The position numbers and the translations under genes are program-made. A model generated the notes under the pieces. That model ran no database searches. It worked only from the letters and a program-made list of their open reading frames with translations, and was not told the origin of the DNA. 64,000 nt of DNA, taken from an uncultured Clostridium sp. (lineage in GTDB: Bacteria > Bacillota > Clostridia > Clostridiales > Clostridiaceae). Below, piece after piece: positions 61,641 through 64,000 of this stretch (within the stretch, counting starts at the first letter, position 1; each line of letters begins with the position of its first letter). Location: the NCBI GenBank assembly GCA_900539375.1, contig UQBY01000003.1, forward strand, positions 88,030 to 152,029. Direction: 5' to 3'.

Positions 61641-61953
61641 TTACTTTCACAATCCTCTCAATTACTAATTTAACAGCACTCATCTTCTTTTCAGTAGATA
61701 TGTTGTAAATATCTTGTGAGTCTTTCTCACCTTGTTTTAGAATTGGCTCAGCTTTGCTTTGCCCTTCTGCTATAGCCTTTTCAATAATGCTGTTACACTT
61801 TTCTTTAGCAGCTACTATAGCCTTTTCATACTGACTTTCAGCATCTTCATTGGCTTGTTGAAGTATTTGTTTTGCTTTAGCTGTAGCATCTTTAATTATA
61901 TTATCTGCTTCAGCTTCTACATTTTTGATTTGTGTTATTGCTTCTAATGCCAA
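61627..61953 (-). CDS. atpH: V-type ATPase subunit G/H (peripheral stalk)
   Basis: About 108 residues, mainly one long helix with Ala/Lys/Glu repeats (EAEADNIIKDATAKAKQILQQANEDAE), the partner of subunit E. The start is TTG at 61953 with AAAGGTGGTG upstream; the frame runs 15 codons further to 61998 but without a ribosome site. First gene of the operon; overlaps subunit I by 14 bases. Confidence 0.88.
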   Translation of the reverse strand: MALEAITQIKNVEAEADNIIKDATAKAKQILQQANEDAESQYEKAIVAAKEKCNSIIEKAIAEGQSKAEPILKQGEKDSQDIYNISTEKKMSAVKLVIERIVKVNGNS

Positions 61954-62044
61954 GATATCACCACCTTTTTCTCTGTTTACACATTGTATGATAAACATAT
62001 ATGAATTAATACTTTATATAGTATTAATTACTTCATATTATTCT

Positions 62045-62072
62045 ATTATACACTTTTCACTGTATTTTTCAA
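62045..62072 (-). promoter_or_regulatory. V-ATPase operon promoter
   Basis: Minus strand TTGAAA (62067-62072), 16 bases, TATAAT (62045-62050), giving a leader of about 85 nt before the TTG start of subunit G/H. Confidence 0.75.
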
Positions 62073-62156
62073 TATTTTTATACTTTAAATGAGTTCAAAT
62101 TTGTTTTTTTTATTTTTTAGGGCTATTTTTTTATATATTTAACTTATTGTACAGTT

Positions 62157-63281
62157 TTAGTGTAATTTTATTTTTTCCCCTTCATTTCCTATTAAATAAT
62201 AAACATCTTTCCTTTCTATTTCCTTTTCATTTATGAATTTATCAATATCTATTGAAAAATATTCAACTGAAAATCTTCTAAAGGAGTATTCATCTCTATA
62301 TTTATCTTTTATTTCTTCTTCTATATTTTTATCTATATTACTTCTTAAAAACTCAGGAATTCCTCTTTTCTTATTAAAAGATAAATAATCATAACGTATA
62401 ATATCAACTAAATAATCTTCTTTCCCTTTTAATATTTCCATATTAAAGTCCAAAAATACCTTATAATATTCTGTATTTCCTATATTTTTATTGAAGTATC
62501 CTTTATTTTCAAAATAATTTCCTAATTCATAGAAAAATTCATATGGTGTTTCAAACTTTTTATAGAAAAATTCTAATGTTGTATTAAATTTTTGACTATT
62601 ATAATATTTATCAACTACAGCTTCTACCCTTTTTAGTATTTGAATTTCATCATAGGATATTTTATCTGTACTTAAGATTTCATATGGTGGATATGGTGAA
62701 TACTTCATATTATAAAGACTAGAATCTCTTCTCATATCTGAACCTTTTAAAAGCTTTAAAAAACCTAATTGAATTTCTTCTGGTTTTATACTATGTACAT
62801 CATTAAAAGATTTTACAAAGGAGTTATAATCTTCTCCTGGAAGTCCTGCTATTAAATCTAAGTGTTGATTTATATTATTTATAGATAAAAGCTCTACAAC
62901 CTTCTCTTTTATATCACTAAAATTAACAAATCTATTTATATTTTTAAGAACATCATCATTAGTTGTTTGAACACCAACTTCAAATTGAAATCTTCCCTTT
63001 GGTGCTTTTCTTAAAAGGTCTATTTCTTCATTTTTTAAAATATCTGCTGATATTTCAAAATGAAATTTTGTATTTGTATCTGCTTTAATTAAAAAATCCC
63101 AAACAGCCATTGAATATTTATGATTACAATTAAAGGTTCTGTCTACAAACTTAACAAGCCTAACTCCCTTTTTAATAAAAAAGTCTAACTCTTCTAATGT
63201 TCTTTCTATACTATGAAATCTTACTCCATGAGTAGTTGAAGATAAGCAATATTTGCAATTAAAAGGGCATCCATTTGGCAC
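62157..63281 (-). pseudogene. Radical SAM protein (DUF4080 type) lacking its N-terminal half
   Basis: The frame contains GCPFNCKYCLSSTTHG, the CX3CX2C cluster of radical SAM enzymes, followed by VKFVDRTFNC and the DUF4080-like C-terminal half. Family members start with a B12-binding domain of about 170 residues, absent here. Upstream of the cysteine motif the similarity I expect (YYxxSRGCPFNC) is replaced by YIIFVPN, and no ribosome site precedes the GTG at 63281. This is consistent with truncation by the element that follows. The cluster itself survives, so residual activity cannot be excluded. Confidence 0.75.
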
Positions 63282-63300
63282 AAAAATAATATAGGAGTTT

Positions 63301-63327
63301 AAGGGCTAGGTGCTACACCTAGTCCTT
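63301..63327. terminator. 12-bp hairpin at the element edge
   Basis: AAGGGCTAGGTG (63301-63312) with CACCTAGTCCTT (63316-63327), one G-T pair; contains the stop codon of the adjoining small gene. No T-run on the minus exit, so it may be an end structure rather than a terminator. Confidence 0.4.
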
Positions 63328-63489
63328 CTTTTCAACCTCTGCATACACTCTCTTGTACAGGCTATTTCTATTTGCATAGGGTTTGCTCCTATACAGTATC
63401 TCAAAGTCTTTTTCCAAAACCTTCAAGGCTTCTTCAAGTTCTTCAAGTCCTTTTCTGTTGTCTGCATATTCTAGCCTAATTTTCAGCAC
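63319..63489 (-). CDS. Small element protein, unknown
   Basis: A 56-residue highly charged protein beginning MLKIRLEYADNRKGLEEL and ending KRVYAEVEKKD, of the short DUF3970-like type carried on phages and conjugative elements. GTG start at 63489 with GAGGTG upstream. The gene is 4 bases downstream of its neighbour. Confidence 0.62.
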   Translation of the reverse strand: MLKIRLEYADNRKGLEELEEALKVLEKDFEILYRSKPYANRNSLYKRVYAEVEKKD

Positions 63490-63493
63490 GGTA

Positions 63494-63679
63494 TCACCTC
63501 TTTTTTAATCCGAATATAATGTTGTTTTCAGATTTGTGCATGGTAAAAACTAAATAAGTGTCTAAACAAATATTTGCTATATAAATATTGCTCCTATAAA
63601 GGTGCAAAAAGTTTTGTTCATCTTTCACACATTTGTCACATCTAACAATTATGTCATCAAGGTAAAATTCATAAATCAT
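63494..63679 (-). CDS. Small element protein, unknown
   Basis: A 61-residue protein beginning MIYEFYLDDIIVRC. The pair of cysteines in RCDKCVKDEQN could bind metal. ATG at 63679 with AAGGAGATG upstream; the longer frame to 63763 lacks a ribosome site. Not recognised. Confidence 0.6.
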   Translation of the reverse strand: MIYEFYLDDIIVRCDKCVKDEQNFLHLYRSNIYIANICLDTYLVFTMHKSENNIIFGLKKR

Positions 63680-63695
63680 AAAATCATCTCCTTTT

Positions 63696-64000
63696 CTAAT
63701 CCCACCCCAAGAGTTTTCTTTCCAGGCTATCATAGTCCTCCTGGGAGTAGTTTCTACCCTCAAAATTGTTGAAGCTACTATATCCCCTCGGAGTGGTAGA
63801 GTTGTAGTGTGGATTTGTAGAGGTGTCCTTTGCTCCTAGAACAACATTGTCCTTCAATAGCCTATACACATATGCAAATAGATTTTTAGCCTTGTCTTTG
63901 GCATACTTCACCATTTGCATTAGTTTTTCTTTTGTTTTTGCAAGTTTCATAAGAGTTCTCTCTTGACTTGCAGAAAGCCCCTCTACTGTAGAAACTTCCT
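63696..64000 (-). CDS. C-terminal part of a probable replication initiator (N-terminus outside window)
   Basis: The frame is open to the window edge, so the ATG at 63950 is probably internal. Visible part: a basic helical segment (RTLMKLAKTKEKLMQMVKYAKDKAKNLFAYVYRLL), a disordered Ser/Asn/Thr region and the ending QEDYDSLERKLLGWD, a sequence found at the C-terminus of phage/plasmid replisome organisers. Assignment is tentative. Confidence 0.5.
   Translation of the reverse strand, partial: EVSTVEGLSASQERTLMKLAKTKEKLMQMVKYAKDKAKNLFAYVYRLLKDNVVLGAKDTSTNPHYNSTTPRGYSSFNNFEGRNYSQEDYDSLERKLLGWD

Larger units (their letters stand above)
63275..64000. mobile_element. Edge of an integrated plasmid- or conjugative-type element
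   Basis: From about 63275-63300 to the window end, base composition becomes less AT-rich and codons such as CTG, AGG and GCC appear. Three tightly packed minus-strand frames follow, including one with the ending (DSLERKLLGWD) of plasmid/phage replication initiators. The exact junction and the att site cannot be fixed from one side only. Confidence 0.6.

Noticed and set aside
1..64000. CRISPR arrays, rRNA genes and intact prophage
   Set aside because: No regularly spaced repeats, no rRNA-like sequence and no structural phage genes were seen.

Overview
This is a very AT-rich, densely coded stretch from a low-GC, spore-forming, anaerobic Firmicute. An alpha/beta small acid-soluble spore protein, a V-type ATPase with sodium ligands, split cobalamin methionine synthase, HprK, CtsR/BirA-type operators and the overall codon bias point to Clostridium sensu stricto. 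The gene set resembles the C. perfringens group; species is an inference. Almost everything is chromosomal backbone, with two foreign insertions (a TnpB element near 41.3-42.8 kb and the edge of a larger integrated element from about 63.3 kb) and several decayed fragments.

Layout. 0-11 kb: Nudix hydrolase (partial), DUF4272 protein, spore protein, ClpB behind a CtsR operator, MscS channel, an AraC regulator fused to a GH39-like domain, and two tandem XRE/TPR regulators. 11-19.8 kb: RNase H, YkvA protein, HisS, LepB, PheA, an unknown protein, a MATE exporter, and a PARG-NADAR pair for ADP-ribose chemistry. 19.8-23.6 kb: a four-gene operon (hotdog protein, BioY, thiolase, acyl-CoA ligase) whose promoter overlaps a clear BirA operator. 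23.6-25 kb: decay zone with a DUF4272 tail, a RelE/ParE toxin killed by one stop codon next to an intact antitoxin, and a nuclease remnant. 25-36 kb: GGGtGRT/NifU-like pair, tRNA-Leu(CAA), LTA-synthase-like protein, CopA-CsoR copper module, an Amt-PII fusion with a long structured leader RNA, a shortened pyruvate-kinase-like protein and a lipoprotein. 36-41 kb: folate/p-aminobenzoate operon. 41-45 kb: TnpB element inserted ahead of a PHP phosphoesterase, then HprK and DUF896. 45-53 kb: 6S RNA, two small acidic proteins, HelD, the luxS/metH operon, and a MraY/WecA-type transferase. 53-62 kb: complete nine-gene V-ATPase operon. 62-64 kb: radical SAM gene that has lost its N-terminal half at the border of an integrated element.

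How parts fit: the folate operon makes the methyl carrier used by MetH, whose activation domain is a separate gene coupled to luxS, closing the activated methyl cycle. The strongest undescribed candidates are two paralogous small RNA loci (about 16.80-16.95 and 23.51-23.64 kb) sharing promoter architecture and C-rich hairpin loops, and the roughly 300-nt amt leader, which combines a 5' hairpin, a long stem and a perfect 10-bp pseudoknot. All assignments come from reading the sequence; no database search was run.
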